A program made the translations under genes and the position numbers. A stretch of DNA of 64,000 nucleotides from the NCBI GenBank assembly GCA_910586255.1, contig CAJUHR010000012.1, positions 2,735-66,734 on the forward strand, given 5' to 3'. Position 1 is the stretch's first letter; the number at the start of each line of letters is the position of its first letter. Under the pieces are notes generated by a model that made no database searches, was not told where the DNA came from, and saw only the letters and a program-made list of their open reading frames with translations. Shown piece by piece: positions 24,685 through 33,479 of the stretch. The stretch is from an uncultured Lachnospiraceae bacterium. Lineage in GTDB: Bacteria > Bacillota > Clostridia > Lachnospirales > Lachnospiraceae.

Positions 24685-27600
24685 TTATCCCTCCATAAAT
24701 TCCTGCCAGGAATCTTTTTTATGGACATCTGTGTTTTTCATCCACACAATATTGCGGATTGCCCTTGTCAAAGCCACATATAACACCCTGGATTCTTCCT
24801 GGATTCTTTGGATACGTTCCTCTCTTTCATTGTAATTGGAATTATATACCTTATCTACCTTTTTCGATTTCTCAATTTTCATTCCATATGACAGCTTATG
24901 GTCCGAATAATTCACATCTAAAGAAGATTTATTTGTGGCACCCATATCCCAGTCACAGTAGGGAAGAATCACTGTGCCATATTCCAATCCCTTAGATTTA
25001 TGTACCGTGGTACATAGGAGCCGTATATTCTCGGCTTCTCCGTCTATATTTCTGGCCAGTTCCTCCTGACCGGTAAGGATATTAATGTGCAGGCTGTTCT
25101 CAATCACATTCAATGACAAATAATCCACACTGTATGCCTTAATCATCTTCTCTAACACCAGATCATAATTAGCCTTATAGAATCTCTGTCCTGCCTCCTC
25201 CTTGTCATAGTTTTGCCAGGGCTGTGTATTCTCATAAATATCCCGAAGCACTGCCAAAACCGGTTTCCTGTGGGTCTCATTTATCAGTTCTTCCCAGCCC
25301 TTTCCCACATTCTCCTTAAAATACTGATTCAGTATTTCCGTTAAAACTTCTGACTTTTTATTCCTTTCTATCCCATGCAATCCCTGTATATCGATTTGCA
25401 GATTCACATAATTGGATTTGATCAAATTAAACAGAAATACCGGATCCCTGGGATTCATCAGAGCCATTACCAATTTATACAGATCCATTGTTGAAGTCAA
25501 TTGATACAACTCTCCCCCAATCTCGGTCTCCAAATAACACCCTCTTTTTCGGGATTCCAGCAAAAGTTCCTCTATCTGCCAGTTCTCCCTGACCAAAACA
25601 GCAATTGTCCTTTCTTTGATATTCAGTTCTCTCCTGGTCTCCAAGCCAAGAATCATATCCTTCTGTCGCTGTATTTCTCCAAACAATACCTCCATAAACT
25701 GACCATTGTTCTTACCGGAATATTCTGCCTTTCTCACAAGCCCATGGCTTGCCAGACCGCTAATAATATTACTTTTTAAAGAATCCTGTCCCTTAATAAA
25801 CTTCAGATACCCCTTTTCTCCTGCTTTCATGAAAATATTGTCCAGTTTTTCCAAAAGTTTAGCATCTGTTCTATAATTCCTGGTAAGAGAAAATTCCTTC
25901 CAATGGTCTTTTCCCTTTCTCACCCTTTCAAATGCACTGTCTGTTGCACCACGAAACCGATATATACTCTGTTTAATATCCCCTACAATAAACAGCTTCA
26001 ATCCGGCCATCCTCTCCTGTAATTTCAAAAAGGATTCAATCTGCACATCATCTGTATCCTGAAATTCATCGATAAACAAATATTTATAGTTTATATTCCA
26101 TCTGTCAGCATCCATCTCTTTCAGGACATTGTGGAGCAATATCATACATTCTTTTAAGTCAATCTTATTCTTTGACAAAACAGAATCATAATATTCCTTC
26201 TCCGCAGGAATGATGACTTCACTAATGATATCATTAAAAAATGGTATTTCATTAAAATCCCCCATTTCTTCCCGGACAACAGTCTTAATATCACAACTTT
26301 TATCATAAAGCTGCTTTGCAAAATTAACCAAAAGCTTTCTGAACTTATGTACCGGCATCCGCAGTTTGTTGGTAATGTAGGGATCGTTCTTTTCTTTCTC
26401 AACCAGATATCCGTTTAAATATTTCTCATAAATCTGTTCCTTTTCATAAGAACTGGATGTTATCGAAAAATCATGGCCTACTCCGAATTCTAAAGATAAA
26501 TTTTGTATCATCCGCTTTGCAAACTTATGGATTGTGGAAATCTGCATAAGGTCTACAGAATCGATATCATGGAAAAACCGCTTATTTCTTGTAAGCAGAT
26601 AATAATTCATAAAAGCCTGCTTCAGCCTTACCTTCATGTTATCCGCCGCTTCATTGGTAAAAGTCACCATAGCGATGTCATCTACCAGGTTGTAAACAAT
26701 CCCCCTTCTGCTATTGCACAAAAAAGCAATTCTCGAAACCATAGAATAGGTTTTCCCTGTCCCCGCCCCGGCCCTTACCAACACATTTCCACCGATATCC
26801 GCATGTTCTATCATAAATTGTCCATAATTAAAATTTGTTATTCCTTCCAGCCTCCTCAAAATCCCGTCCTGCAAAGGATTCATCTGGCCATCCACAATAG
26901 ATATATTTTCATTGTCCGTAAAATCCTCTCCCACAACATATGCCTCAAAATTGAAAAGACAAAATCCCCCTTTTCCCTTCTTATAAAAAGACTCTTGCTG
27001 TTCTTCCCTTTTTGCAAGCCTTATGGTACCATGCTCCACAACAATATTCCTTTTTTGAAACCCTTCTCTCAGCTTCTCTGCAAGCCATTCAATTTCTCTC
27101 TCCTCACGGACAAATAAAAAAATTTTCGTACCCTCAAAATATGCATCTGTCAGTTTCTCAATATCCTGCCCCAGTCTTGGTTCTTTTCCATACACCTTTA
27201 GCAAAGAATAACAGCCGATCATCTCTTTTTCTTCTTTTCGGTTTTCCTGGAAAGAGGGTTCTAGCACCTGCCTCACCAAACTCATTTTGGTATCGTCAAA
27301 ATCAACGGAAGAAATCCCTCTTTTCCTATGAAACCAATTGTCTATCTTTTGTCCCAGTTTTATCGGATTCCTTAAATCCTCTCCAAACAAAGTAATCTGC
27401 TTTTCCGAAATAATATCCAGCCTTTTCTCATGATACTCCCGTTCTGACAAAAAAGGGTAGCAAACCATATGCAGCACCAAAGGACTGAATCCCAGTTTGT
27501 CCTGAATATAGTTCAGCCACTGAAATCTGTACTTTCTTGCCTGTTCCCTTGGGGAACCTTGTGTTTTCCCTTTTTCTGATGAATGATTTGTCAGAACCAC

Positions 27601-27825
27601 ATGCCCATCATTCAAAACTTCATAGATATGTTTTGCCTTCCATCCCTTAACCTCTACAATCAAAATCCCTCTGTTCTTTATCAAAAGGGCAAAATCGCAC
27701 TCATCGCCGCTCAAAACCTCCCTGTGGGTATACACCACCACATCATTAGGCAGATTTTTGGCAAAACAGTCCCATGTAAATCCTTCTCCCTCAAACTGAG
27801 GTCTTTTATCTATCATAATCCCCAT
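24685..27825 (-). CDS. NERD nuclease domain fused to UvrD-type helicase
   Basis: A 1046-residue protein. Residues 30-150 form a nuclease-related (NERD) domain: DECDFALLIKN then GILIVEVKGWK, giving Asp44, Glu58 and Lys60 of a PD-(D/E)XK site. The rest is a superfamily 1A helicase: VRAGAGTGKT (around residue 350), MVTFTNEAADNMKVR, QISTIHKFAKRM, LFIDEFQDTDD, FIVGDIKQSIYRFRGA, LTRNYRTDAK, TTVHKSKGLEYGTVILPYCD and LYVALTRA, so every UvrD motif is present. It starts 11 bases after the dndA stop, with AAGGA upstream, and runs straight into the AddB-like gene. Together they resemble an AddAB machine in which the nuclease has moved to the helicase's N-terminus. Likely an effector or repair arm of the phosphorothioation island. 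Confidence 0.85.
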   Translation of the reverse strand: MGIMIDKRPQFEGEGFTWDCFAKNLPNDVVVYTHREVLSGDECDFALLIKNRGILIVEVKGWKAKHIYEVLNDGHVVLTNHSSEKGKTQGSPREQARKYRFQWLNYIQDKLGFSPLVLHMVCYPFLSEREYHEKRLDIISEKQITLFGEDLRNPIKLGQKIDNWFHRKRGISSVDFDDTKMSLVRQVLEPSFQENRKEEKEMIGCYSLLKVYGKEPRLGQDIEKLTDAYFEGTKIFLFVREEREIEWLAEKLREGFQKRNIVVEHGTIRLAKREEQQESFYKKGKGGFCLFNFEAYVVGEDFTDNENISIVDGQMNPLQDGILRRLEGITNFNYGQFMIEHADIGGNVLVRAGAGTGKTYSMVSRIAFLCNSRRGIVYNLVDDIAMVTFTNEAADNMKVRLKQAFMNYYLLTRNKRFFHDIDSVDLMQISTIHKFAKRMIQNLSLEFGVGHDFSITSSSYEKEQIYEKYLNGYLVEKEKNDPYITNKLRMPVHKFRKLLVNFAKQLYDKSCDIKTVVREEMGDFNEIPFFNDIISEVIIPAEKEYYDSVLSKNKIDLKECMILLHNVLKEMDADRWNINYKYLFIDEFQDTDDVQIESFLKLQERMAGLKLFIVGDIKQSIYRFRGATDSAFERVRKGKDHWKEFSLTRNYRTDAKLLEKLDNIFMKAGEKGYLKFIKGQDSLKSNIISGLASHGLVRKAEYSGKNNGQFMEVLFGEIQRQKDMILGLETRRELNIKERTIAVLVRENWQIEELLLESRKRGCYLETEIGGELYQLTSTMDLYKLVMALMNPRDPVFLFNLIKSNYVNLQIDIQGLHGIERNKKSEVLTEILNQYFKENVGKGWEELINETHRKPVLAVLRDIYENTQPWQNYDKEEAGQRFYKANYDLVLEKMIKAYSVDYLSLNVIENSLHINILTGQEELARNIDGEAENIRLLCTTVHKSKGLEYGTVILPYCDWDMGATNKSSLDVNYSDHKLSYGMKIEKSKKVDKVYNSNYNEREERIQRIQEESRVLYVALTRAIRNIVWMKNTDVHKKDSWQEFMEG

Positions 27826-27836
27826 GTCGTTTATCC

Positions 27837-29030
27837 TTATAGATGATCTGCAAAGATTTGAACAAGCTGGTCAATATCCTCTTCTGTGGTAAATTTATTA
27901 ATTGAAATTCTTAATACTTTTGATACCTTATCTGCCTTTCCCAAAGAGGCAATTACATAGGAGGGCTCCCCGGCACTGCAGGCAGAACCTGTAGAAATCG
28001 CAAGATCATCACTGACCTTTTTAATGAACCGTTCGTTATGAAAATTCCTTTTATCTACAAGAATACTGACAATTCCCGGAACCCGCTTTTTTGATGGGTT
28101 CGTCAGAGAAATATCCGGTATATTGAGAAGCTTTCCCACCAGCCTTTCATCCATACTTCTCAGCAAAACTTCATTTTTGTCCATATCCCTGGCTGCTATC
28201 TCCGCTGCCTTTCCAAATCCTACAATATCATGAACAGCCAGAGTTCCTGCCCTAAATCCCATCTCCTGTTCCCCGCCATGCAGCAATGCTGTAATCGGCT
28301 CTATGCCATAGGTATCATTTTTTAAAAAAGCCGCCCCGATTCCTTTTGGTCCATAAATTTTATGAGCCGAGCATGAGGCATAATCCAGTTTCATCTCATG
28401 GACATTTATTCTCATTTTTCCCAGTGCCTGAGTAATATCGGAATGAATGGCTATCCCATGTCTGATACACAATTCGGCAATTTGAGAGATATCACTGATT
28501 GTACCCACCTCATTATTTACATAGATAAAAGAAGCCATGGCTGTATTATCCCGAATTGCCGACTCAACAGCCTGGGGGGTAATCTCCCCGTATTCTGTAA
28601 CACCTATAAATGAGGCTTCATATCCCCTGTCCACCTTTTTCCTATCTCCAAAAAGGCTGATCGTCGGATCATTATTCGAATAAAGTTCTCCACTTAAGTA
28701 CTTACATGTATTTAATGTGGCTTTGTGTTCTGCCACAGATGTAATCACATGATTTCTCCCGTCCCCATAATACCGACGGTAATCCATATATCCTTTGATA
28801 ATAAAATTAGTGCTTTCTGTTGCCCCTGCCGTAAACACAATTTCCTCGGGCTTGGCACCAAGCAGGCCAGCCACCGCCGCCCTGGCCTCCTCAACCGCAT
28901 TGTGGGCATGCACAGCCTTACCGTAGTATTTGCTGGACGGATTTCCATACTCCTCTCTCAGATAAGGAAGCATTGCCTCCAGCACTTCCCGGTCAACCGG
29001 AGCTGTCGCACTGTTATCAAAATAAATCAT
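27837..29030 (-). CDS. dndA: DndA cysteine desulfurase
   Basis: A 397-residue class-V aminotransferase-fold enzyme using PLP to remove sulfur from L-cysteine and hand it, as a persulfide, to DndC. MIYFDNSATAPVD is the typical start. The PLP lysine lies in SAHKIYGPKG (Lys224), HSDITQALG holds the PLP-binding aspartate and histidine region, and the catalytic cysteine is in STGSACSAGEPS (Cys351). It overlaps dndE by four bases (ATGA). The order C-D-E-A, with A last, is like the DndCDEA arrangement reported for archaea, unlike the bacterial type with divergent dndA. It could be an IscS-like duplicate, but the operon settles the role. Confidence 0.9.
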   Translation of the reverse strand: MIYFDNSATAPVDREVLEAMLPYLREEYGNPSSKYYGKAVHAHNAVEEARAAVAGLLGAKPEEIVFTAGATESTNFIIKGYMDYRRYYGDGRNHVITSVAEHKATLNTCKYLSGELYSNNDPTISLFGDRKKVDRGYEASFIGVTEYGEITPQAVESAIRDNTAMASFIYVNNEVGTISDISQIAELCIRHGIAIHSDITQALGKMRINVHEMKLDYASCSAHKIYGPKGIGAAFLKNDTYGIEPITALLHGGEQEMGFRAGTLAVHDIVGFGKAAEIAARDMDKNEVLLRSMDERLVGKLLNIPDISLTNPSKKRVPGIVSILVDKRNFHNERFIKKVSDDLAISTGSACSAGEPSYVIASLGKADKVSKVLRISINKFTTEEDIDQLVQIFADHL

Positions 29031-29407
29031 ACCGTATCCCCCACTCCCAAAACCTGTAGAATATATTTATCCACACTTCCCGCATGCTTATACATATCCA
29101 AAAGCAGCTTACTTCCCCGGTCAATGTGCGCCTTCACATACTTAGGGAAATATTCCTCCTCCGAAAGATATCTTCCCTCCACCTCTTCTATTAAAACCTT
29201 AAAATAGACCTCATAATCTCCGGTTATGGTCTGCCGGTTCAAGTCCAGACCTTCCGAATCTGATTTGTAATCCTTCACGGAAGTTCGCTCCTTCAAAGAC
29301 CAGGCAATCGCATGTTTTACCAAGGTATATGGCTTATAGTTTGTCTTACTCTCCAGCTGCTGAAAAATCTCCTGTGTCTGTTTTGATGTTTTTAATCGAA
29401 ATATCAT
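29027..29407 (-). CDS. dndE: DndE DNA sulfur modification protein
   Basis: A 126-residue protein, the usual DndE length. Family landmarks are RLKTSKQTQEIFQQLES at the start, LDLNRQTITGDYEVYFKVLI in the middle, and EEYFPKYVKAHIDRGSKLL near the end. DndE folds as a ribbon-helix-helix-like tetramer that binds nicked DNA with lysine-rich surfaces, and is needed to place sulfur in the backbone. The gene is coupled to dndD and to dndA by ATGA overlaps of four bases on each side, so the stoichiometry is probably controlled by translation. Confidence 0.9.
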   Translation of the reverse strand: MIFRLKTSKQTQEIFQQLESKTNYKPYTLVKHAIAWSLKERTSVKDYKSDSEGLDLNRQTITGDYEVYFKVLIEEVEGRYLSEEEYFPKYVKAHIDRGSKLLLDMYKHAGSVDKYILQVLGVGDTV

Positions 29408-31566
29408 GGCTGTCCCTCAAAGTTGAAAAAGAAAAAATAACCTGGCTTCATGGATGTCCTGTTTTGGCTCTCATCATTAACCAATAAGAATTCTTTGGCA
29501 ATATAAGGCTTCATGATCTGATAATACTCCTCATTGATCTCTTCATCAGTCGAAAGAATAATCACCTGTCTGCTGATATTGGGAAAGAACTTCTCTGAAA
29601 TTTCCTTTCGGTGGCTGGCATCAATGCGGGCATAGGGAGTATCTATAATAAACGGAATTTCCTGACCTGACAATTCAATAATCGCCCAGTATAGTGACAA
29701 AATAAAAATCTGCCGTTCTCCCTTGGAAAGCCTGTTAATGTCAATTCTTTTATAAAGCTTTACCGGTTCTAAGTCATCCGCCCCTGCCAGTTTCTGCTGA
29801 AGCTGTCTCAGGCTGCTGACACCATACCTCTGAAACAAAATCTCCTGTCCCTTTTTCCCGATTCCTAATGAAAATCCATCCCTTCCAAGATTTCGTATCA
29901 GATAGGCCAATTCTGTCACATAATACACAGCATCCTGATACAAATGAAACTCAAAACCATCTCCGATTTCAATATGGGTAATCAGATTGTTTTTCCGGTA
30001 AATATGTTGTAATTTCTCGACAATCAAACTTTCAAGCCTGGTTCTTATCGCAACTGTCTTGTTTTCTAAAAAGGCAGCCATCATCCGGGTCAATCCTTCA
30101 CTCAACTCCAGCACATGTTTGTTCTGGGCATTTTCCTTTAATCGCTGTAATGCCTTCTCCCTCTGTTGGATCAATACTTTCATCGATTCCTCTGACTCTC
30201 TATATTTACTCTGGCTCTCATTAAACTTTCTTAACAGTTCCTCCTTACGTCTCAATAAATGGCTTTCCTTTTCCGTAAATTCTATTGCCTCCTCATCTGC
30301 CATGGCATTTTTCAAAATTTTATTAATCTCTGTTGTGCGCTCCGAAGCCCTTTGTTTCTTTAAGACAACTTCAATCAGCGCCTGTGAATCAAAATTGTCA
30401 ATATTTGAAATCATTGCCTGTACTCTTGCTGCGTCTTCCCTTGACAGATCGTGCAATGGCTGGATTCCTTCTTCAAATCCCTCTGGCTTCAATCTTTCCA
30501 ACAATACCTCTATTAAAGAATCAATCCTTTCCTCTGCAATCTTGCCGTCTGTGGCAAGCGCATGCCGGATATCCTTATGGTCCAGCCTCTGTTGTACATA
30601 ATAAAAAAGCCGTCCCTTCTCCTCTCGTTCCAGCTGTTCTGTTATCTTCCCTGTAAAATCCTTCAATATATAAAAAGGCATGAATCCCTCTACAAACAAT
30701 TTCATCTCTGCAGTAGATTCCACTTTATCATGTTCTGTCTTTTCAAATTCTTTCTTCAGCTTATCCCGTTCCCTTTTTGTAATACCTCCAGCCTTTTTAA
30801 AAGCATTTCCCAGTTCTATCAATTCTGCCTCAACTTGTATCAATTCTTTATTTTCCTGTTCTAGTTCTTCCTGATACCTGATCTGCAAGTTCTCCATTTT
30901 TTCCACTGCTTTTCTCAGGCTTTCATACTCACTGTGCAGCTTTTCTTCATCTTCTCCCACTGCTTTTCCCACATAATTTTTTGTGTATTTTCTAATAATC
31001 TCAAAGGTATCTAAGCCACATAGAGTGTATACTGCATTTTTAACATAGGTATTATAGGTACTGGTAGAAAAAATATTTCCCACTTCTTCCCCGTCAAAAA
31101 GAAAAAATTCAAACAAACCCGGAGGAACAATGCTTTGTAAATAGTTTTGAAAATAGGATAGTTCATCCTCCATTAACAGTTGTCCTTCCGTCTTTACAAA
31201 ATACTCTTCTTCCAGCCTCTGCCTGCTGTAATTCCATCCCCTTGTTATCTCATATTCTCTGATTTCCCTGTCCACCATCAAAGAAATAGTAATCTGAACC
31301 TTTGACTCCACCTTATCCTTTTGAAATGCCTTTGAATTAATACAATCCTTTATCTTCGCTATATAATGTGGCGTCATCCCTACATAGCCAAAAGCCAGTG
31401 GCCCATACAGTCCAATCTTAATCGCAGTAAACAGGGAGGTTTTCCCTGCCCCATTCTTTCCCCCAATCAGAATAATATTTTTATCCTTTGGCATATCCGT
31501 AAAATCCAGTACATTCCATCCTTCAAAGGAGTTAAAATTGTACAATAATATCTTATTTATCTTCAT
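29404..31566 (-). CDS. dndD: DndD SMC/Rad50-like ATPase
   Basis: A 720-residue protein of the DndD family. Walker A is IGGKNGAGKTSLFTAI (residues 34-49). A long heptad-rich central part (about 200-470) forms coiled coil, though I see no clear zinc-hook CxxC. The C-terminal half holds the ABC signature LSKGERQIFILSLYWA and Walker B IPFIIDTPYARIDASHR. DndD is thought to remodel or nick DNA so that sulfur can be inserted. The start overlaps the dndC stop by 14 bases. Note FDGEEVG, conserved in this family near residue 150. Confidence 0.9.
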   Translation of the reverse strand: MKINKILLYNFNSFEGWNVLDFTDMPKDKNIILIGGKNGAGKTSLFTAIKIGLYGPLAFGYVGMTPHYIAKIKDCINSKAFQKDKVESKVQITISLMVDREIREYEITRGWNYSRQRLEEEYFVKTEGQLLMEDELSYFQNYLQSIVPPGLFEFFLFDGEEVGNIFSTSTYNTYVKNAVYTLCGLDTFEIIRKYTKNYVGKAVGEDEEKLHSEYESLRKAVEKMENLQIRYQEELEQENKELIQVEAELIELGNAFKKAGGITKRERDKLKKEFEKTEHDKVESTAEMKLFVEGFMPFYILKDFTGKITEQLEREEKGRLFYYVQQRLDHKDIRHALATDGKIAEERIDSLIEVLLERLKPEGFEEGIQPLHDLSREDAARVQAMISNIDNFDSQALIEVVLKKQRASERTTEINKILKNAMADEEAIEFTEKESHLLRRKEELLRKFNESQSKYRESEESMKVLIQQREKALQRLKENAQNKHVLELSEGLTRMMAAFLENKTVAIRTRLESLIVEKLQHIYRKNNLITHIEIGDGFEFHLYQDAVYYVTELAYLIRNLGRDGFSLGIGKKGQEILFQRYGVSSLRQLQQKLAGADDLEPVKLYKRIDINRLSKGERQIFILSLYWAIIELSGQEIPFIIDTPYARIDASHRKEISEKFFPNISRQVIILSTDEEINEEYYQIMKPYIAKEFLLVNDESQNRTSMKPGYFFFFNFEGQP

Positions 31567-32944
31567 CTTCTATCTCCTTCAGGATTTCATAGTGAAGCCA
31601 TTGCTGATTCAAAAGCCGTTCCATCGCTTCCCTCATGATCTTCTGATTTGAATAATTTTTATTTTGATATACAGAGAGAATCATATTCCGCACCAGGTCA
31701 AAAGGAACCTCATTATTTTGCGCTAAATCTTCCAGTTCCTCCACTGTCTTTTCCTCTAGCAACGGCTCTTTATAGGAATACCATGGCAGCCTTTCCCCTG
31801 TCATTTCTTCATACAATTCAACCAAAGTCCTTCGGGAAAAATCAAGTTCCTGATCCCAGATTTCATCAATCGCTTTCAGTTCTTCTATGGTAATCAATTC
31901 ATATCCCATTTGCTTTTGTGTTTTTAAAAGTTCCTTTAGGATCAACTGCCTCGCTTCCCAGGTAAATGGTCCATACCCCAGTTCTCCCGTTTTTAGTTCA
32001 TAAACCGTTCCGTTTCTCCGCTTCTTTTCACGATATTCGTCTTTATTGCGGATACTCATAATCCAGGTCCTGAAATCTGCCAATGGAATCAATTCCCGAT
32101 GGCCGCTTTTAATAAATCCATTCAAAGATTTATCCTCTTTTACTACTGTGCAAACCCAGCATCCAAATCTGGAATTGCCGCAGCTCTGGGTCTGATTGCC
32201 TGCCTGAATTCCCGCAAACGGACATTCTCCCCCATCTGCACCGGAATATAATGTAGCCAACTCATTATTATCATATCCCCAGGGAGTTTGGCCTCCATCC
32301 AGATTTAAAAGGACATCCCACACATCTTCTGTCGTCAGTTCCACAATAGGATTATAGACATAAGCATCCTGAATGGTTTCATGCCGGTTCATCAGGCGGT
32401 TTGACAACTCTCTGCCTTCAATTCTTCGCTTTCTTGCTATACTTTCATCCTTTCTTACCCCCAGTAATACTACTACTTCCTGACTTTCTTCTTTTATCAC
32501 TTTACGGATGTAATCTGCACTGGGATCTATTTTCAAGCGGTCTGTACACCAACGAAATTTACCATTCATTTTAGGAGTTGGGAATCCTCTCCCTATGACA
32601 TTTGCCCAAAAAGAATTATCAGCTAAAGGAGTCACCATGGTGGAACGAATCGGAAGACCATCTCTCAAAGCAGCCTGTCCCAACATATAATTCATTTTAT
32701 TCAAATATATTTTAATTAATGGATTTTCAATAAGCGTATCTGAGGACACAATATACACATTTTTATTCCTTTGCCAATCTGGCAAAGATAACAGCATTTT
32801 GTATACCAGTTCCACTACAGCCGTAGAATCTTTTCCTCCACTGTATCCAATTACCCATGGCCTGTCATCTGACTGATATACAAATTTAATCTCTTCGATC
32901 AGTTCATCCAATGTGTTTTCATTGAAGTAACTATTCTTTGTCAT
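31553..32944 (-). CDS. dndC: DndC PAPS-reductase-like sulfur transferase
   Basis: About 463 residues from ATG at 32944 (AAGGTG just upstream; an upstream GTG and ATG are also in frame). The PP-loop is GYSGGKDSTAVVEL (SGGKDS at 35-40), which binds ATP and adenylates the DNA phosphate. Four cysteines (Cys241, 255, 262, 265 in GGECPF and SCGNSRFGCWVC) hold the [4Fe-4S] cluster. DndC receives sulfur from DndA. The gene begins inside the end of the XRE regulator gene, so the regulator heads the same transcript. Family length is normal. Confidence 0.9.
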   Translation of the reverse strand: MTKNSYFNENTLDELIEEIKFVYQSDDRPWVIGYSGGKDSTAVVELVYKMLLSLPDWQRNKNVYIVSSDTLIENPLIKIYLNKMNYMLGQAALRDGLPIRSTMVTPLADNSFWANVIGRGFPTPKMNGKFRWCTDRLKIDPSADYIRKVIKEESQEVVVLLGVRKDESIARKRRIEGRELSNRLMNRHETIQDAYVYNPIVELTTEDVWDVLLNLDGGQTPWGYDNNELATLYSGADGGECPFAGIQAGNQTQSCGNSRFGCWVCTVVKEDKSLNGFIKSGHRELIPLADFRTWIMSIRNKDEYREKKRRNGTVYELKTGELGYGPFTWEARQLILKELLKTQKQMGYELITIEELKAIDEIWDQELDFSRRTLVELYEEMTGERLPWYSYKEPLLEEKTVEELEDLAQNNEVPFDLVRNMILSVYQNKNYSNQKIMREAMERLLNQQWLHYEILKEIEDEDK

Positions 32945-33266
32945 TGCCATCACCTTGATACTGAGCCACCTGGCTGACCAACCCCAGGCTCAGTTTCCTT
33001 CCTTTGTCATCCATTTTTTCCAAAATACTCATGATCTGATGCTCATAACTGCCTCCCTTGTCCCCTGAGAAGTCCCTTCCAATCAATTCATCTATGGACA
33101 TATGGTACAAGTCTGCAGCTCCCCTCAAAAAATTGATGTCCGGCACCGTCATATTTCTCTCAATATTGCTGATGACCTGCTGAGACACATTGAGTTTTCC
33201 TGCCAGTTTTTCCTGAGTATAACCATTTTTCTTTCTCAAATCTGCCAAGCGCTTACCGACCTGCAT
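32931..33266 (-). CDS. XRE-family regulator heading the dnd operon
   Basis: About 111 residues. Residues 1-60 form a Cro/CI helix-turn-helix (VGKRLADLRKKNGYTQEKLA, VSQQVISNIERN). The C-terminal part (HQIMSILEKMDDKGRKLSLG) is helical and probably dimerises. ATG at 33266 has GGAG about six bases before it; an ATG four codons upstream lacks a good site. It overlaps dndC, replaces the DndB repressor usually found at this position, and lies opposite the divergent PAPS-reductase-like gene, so it likely represses both directions. Confidence 0.85.
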   Translation of the reverse strand: MQVGKRLADLRKKNGYTQEKLAGKLNVSQQVISNIERNMTVPDINFLRGAADLYHMSIDELIGRDFSGDKGGSYEHQIMSILEKMDDKGRKLSLGLVSQVAQYQGDGNDKE

Positions 33267-33333
33267 TGTTTTCTCCATTCACAAGCAATCCTGTAAAGGT
33301 GCAAAGTTCTATCTGTTTTGATCTAACAAAAGA

Positions 33334-33447
33334 TTTTTGTCGTTCACTATAAAGATACCCGATAATAGATTATACAATAAAATTTTGTATTTTTAAAGTT
33401 GACTAACAGTATTGTTGTATATTATAATAGATACAAATATTTTGTTA
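33334..33447. promoter_or_regulatory. Divergent control region of the defence island
   Basis: The plus strand has TTGACT (33399-33404), an 18-base spacer and TATAAT (33423-33428), a strong promoter 52 bases before the PAPS-reductase-like start. CTAACAAAA (about 33334) and TTTTGTTAG (about 33439) form a nine-base inverted repeat about 100 bases apart that flanks it, a candidate binding pair for the XRE regulator. On the minus strand TATAAT-like words occur but no clear -35. Confidence 0.6.
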
Positions 33448-33479
33448 GTTCTAAATCCAATGAGACAGGAGAAACAATT

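Noticed and set aside
24203..27117. Several plus-strand frames of 80-200 codons opposite the helicase genes
   Set aside because: They are antisense shadows rich in Ser, His and Ile and have no start signals.
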